Source: Hallerella sp963597395
GTDB taxonomy: Bacteria; Fibrobacterota; Fibrobacteria; Fibrobacterales; Fibrobacteraceae
Assembly (NCBI GenBank): GCA_963597395.1
Contig: CAVBPX010000084.1
Span: 1-6,477, forward strand
Reading direction: 5' to 3'
DNA length: 6,477 bases
Positions 5,396 through 6,477 of this stretch are shown here, in pieces. The position numbers were made by a program, and so were the translations under genes. Position 1 is the stretch's first letter, and each line of letters opens with the position of its first letter. The notes under the pieces are model-generated. The model did no database searches. It was given only the letters and a program-made list of their open reading frames with translations, and was not told the DNA's origin.

Positions 5396-5427
5396 CAAAA
5401 TATAGCTACATTAAAAGGCAATGCCTA
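5396..5427 (-). promoter_or_regulatory. Predicted promoter of the YibQ-like–pdxJ unit, giving a leaderless mRNA
   Basis: On the minus strand TAGGCA (5422-5427, 4 of 6 consensus) and TATATT (5399-5404, 5 of 6) are 17 bases apart. The start point expected from this spacing is about 5392, one base before the ATG at 5391. The only purine-rich bases upstream, GGAA, touch the start codon and cannot act as a normal ribosome-binding site. The -35 element lies inside the first codons of miaA. Confidence 0.45.
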
Positions 5428-6317
5428 TCCTCTGTGCTTTAATCGGCGCCACGGGCGTCGGAAAAACAAGATGCTCGATAACCGTCGCAAAAGAGCTTCG
5501 CGCCGAAATCATCTCCATGGATTCCAGGCAAGTCTATCGGGGCTTTTGCATCGGAACGGCGCAGGCTTCAAAGGAAAACCGAAAAGAGGTTCCGCATCAT
5601 CTCGTTGATTTTCTTTCTCCCGAGGAACGCTTTTCGGCCGGTGACTTTGTGCGCATCGTCAAGGATATTCTCGAAAGAAATCCTTCGGGCCGCTACATTC
5701 TTGTCGGCGGAACGGGCCTTTATCTGCAGGCCTTGACAGAAGGCCTCGCGGAAATTCCGAAGGTCTCCGAGGAGGTTCGGGCGGAATGTGCCACGTTCCT
5801 TGAGCGCGAAGGCGTCGAAGCGCTTTTTGAAAAGGTGCGGACGCTCGATCCGGAAGCGGCCCTTTCCATTTTGCCGCAGGACCGGCAGCGCCTTTTGCGG
5901 GCCTACGAGGTTTATTTGCAGACCGGGCTGCGCTTTTCGGAAGTTCGAAGTAGCCGCACGGGCGGCATCGGAAGCGTCAAAACATTTTGGCTTGACAGAA
6001 GCCGGGATTCCTTGTATCGGAACATCGACGAACGCGTGCTGCAGATGGTCGCGCAGGGCTGGAAAGAAGAAGCAGTTAATTTGTACGAAACCGTTCCGAT
6101 GAGCGCTCCGGCCTGGCAAAGCCTCGGATACCGGGAATGGATTGCCTATTTAAAAGGCGAAATCGGCGAACGCGAAGTCATTGAATGCGTGCAAAAGGGG
6201 ACAAGGCATTACGCAAAGCGCCAAATTACGTGGTTTCGGCATCAAGCTTCCGCGGAAAGGGTCAATTTGGATGAAGATTTTGAGCGTGTTTGCGAAAAAA
6301 TCCTGAAAAATTTTTGA
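5421..6317 (+). CDS. miaA: tRNA dimethylallyltransferase MiaA
   Basis: MiaA transfers the dimethylallyl group of DMAPP to N6 of adenosine 37 in tRNAs reading UNN codons, the first step towards ms2i6A. At 298 residues it is slightly shorter than E. coli MiaA (316). Visible motifs are the P-loop GATGVGKT (9-16), MDSRQVYRGFCIGTA (33-47) with the catalytic Asp34, VPHHLVD (57-63), LVGGTGLYLQAL (94-105), the LPQDRQRLLRAYEV helix (151-164) that contacts tRNA, LGYREW (235-240) and GTRHYAKRQITWFR (260-273). All are intact. The start is set by the P-loop lying 8 residues from the Met. Its upstream purine tract AAAAGG (5413-5418) leaves only 2 bases before the ATG, so initiation may rely little on a Shine-Dalgarno. 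A TACATT -10-like element at 5407-5412 would start transcription about 2 bases before the ATG, but its -35 is poor. It is divergent from the YibQ-like gene across 29 bp. No GC-rich terminator follows it. Confidence 0.97.
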   Translation: MPILCALIGATGVGKTRCSITVAKELRAEIISMDSRQVYRGFCIGTAQASKENRKEVPHHLVDFLSPEERFSAGDFVRIVKDILERNPSGRYILVGGTGLYLQALTEGLAEIPKVSEEVRAECATFLEREGVEALFEKVRTLDPEAALSILPQDRQRLLRAYEVYLQTGLRFSEVRSSRTGGIGSVKTFWLDRSRDSLYRNIDERVLQMVAQGWKEEAVNLYETVPMSAPAWQSLGYREWIAYLKGEIGEREVIECVQKGTRHYAKRQITWFRHQASAERVNLDEDFERVCEKILKNF

Positions 6318-6354
6318 GTGGCAAAAAGAAAAGTGTTTACAGAATGTTTATACT

Positions 6355-6477
6355 TTGTTTTCTTCTTGGTCTAAAGTAAAGATTTTCCGTTTGAAAGCCA
6401 TTGCAAGTGAAAAACAAGCGACAAAAAGAAGAAAAATCGTCGAGGACCCCTTGACGGGATTTCAGGAATTTCTATAA
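6355..6477 (+). CDS. Doubtful small reading frame at the right edge
   Basis: A frame open from 6307 ends in TAA exactly at the last base. It has no ATG or GTG; possible starts are TTG 6355 (40 residues) or TTG 6391 (28 residues). The peptide is basic in the middle (KQATKRRK) and ends EDPLTGFQEFL, with no recognised motif. Neither start has a Shine-Dalgarno. The A/T-rich bases just upstream contain TTTACA (6336-6341), TATACT (6349-6354) and TAAAGT (6372-6377), which look promoter-like but do not form a correctly spaced pair. The rest of 6318-6354 shows nothing else. Confidence 0.2.
   Translation: MFSSWSKVKIFRLKAIASEKQATKRRKIVEDPLTGFQEFL

Noticed and set aside
5400..5421. Extended start (5421) for the YibQ-like gene, overlapping the miaA ATG
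   Set aside because: The extra ten residues precede a typical MKKK signal sequence and would place the start within the miaA start codon. ATG 5391 fits the signal peptide better.
6318..6477. Leftward peptide with a hydrophobic stretch followed by MAFKRK in the reverse strand of the right edge
   Set aside because: The hydrophobic part precedes the only ATG and has no start codon of its own; the frame from the ATG is just 17 codons. It reads as chance in AT-rich sequence.

Overview
The window is an ordinary-looking chromosomal stretch from a Gram-negative bacterium. Two proteins have Sec signal peptides, one of them reading like an outer-membrane barrel. A third is a lipoprotein with a lipobox, and the housekeeping genes are bacterial. 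Compact gene spacing, AT-rich promoters in a moderately GC-rich background, and Ala/Lys/Asp-rich repeat tails on surface lipoproteins make me think of the Fibrobacterota (Fibrobacter and relatives). This is an impression from protein style, not a proven assignment.

Layout, left to right. Bases 1-61 hold no gene I can support. A strong hairpin terminator (62-89) closes the leftward unit formed by a small unknown gene (969-1208) and folD (106-951, bifunctional methylene-THF dehydrogenase/cyclohydrolase). A leftward secreted beta-barrel-like protein (1360-2046) is divergent, across 79 bp, from a rightward lipoprotein peptidyl-prolyl isomerase of the FKBP/Mip class (2126-3499). The last 40% of the isomerase is a low-complexity, probably helical repeat tail. 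A bidirectional terminator (3518-3550) separates it from a convergent leftward pair: a divergent polysaccharide deacetylase-like (YibQ-like) gene (4309-5391) followed 8 bp later by pdxJ (3563-4300, pyridoxine 5'-phosphate synthase). The YibQ-like gene is divergent across only 29 bp from miaA (5421-6317, tRNA dimethylallyltransferase). The last 160 bases hold at most a small doubtful reading frame.

The genes do not form one pathway. folD (one-carbon folate), pdxJ (vitamin B6) and miaA (tRNA A37 modification) are unrelated housekeeping enzymes. The FKBP lipoprotein, the barrel-like protein and the YibQ-like protein all belong to the envelope. I found no tRNA, rRNA, CRISPR array, insertion sequence or phage gene.

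The most interesting items are: (1) the FKBP tail, which switches from an 11-residue to a 5-residue repeat, is long enough if helical to span a periplasm, and varies only synonymously within its 15-bp AAADK units; (2) a YibQ-like protein that keeps the fold landmarks but appears to have lost the usual metal-binding residues; (3) a promoter that would make the mRNA of that gene leaderless. I see no convincing new multi-gene system here.
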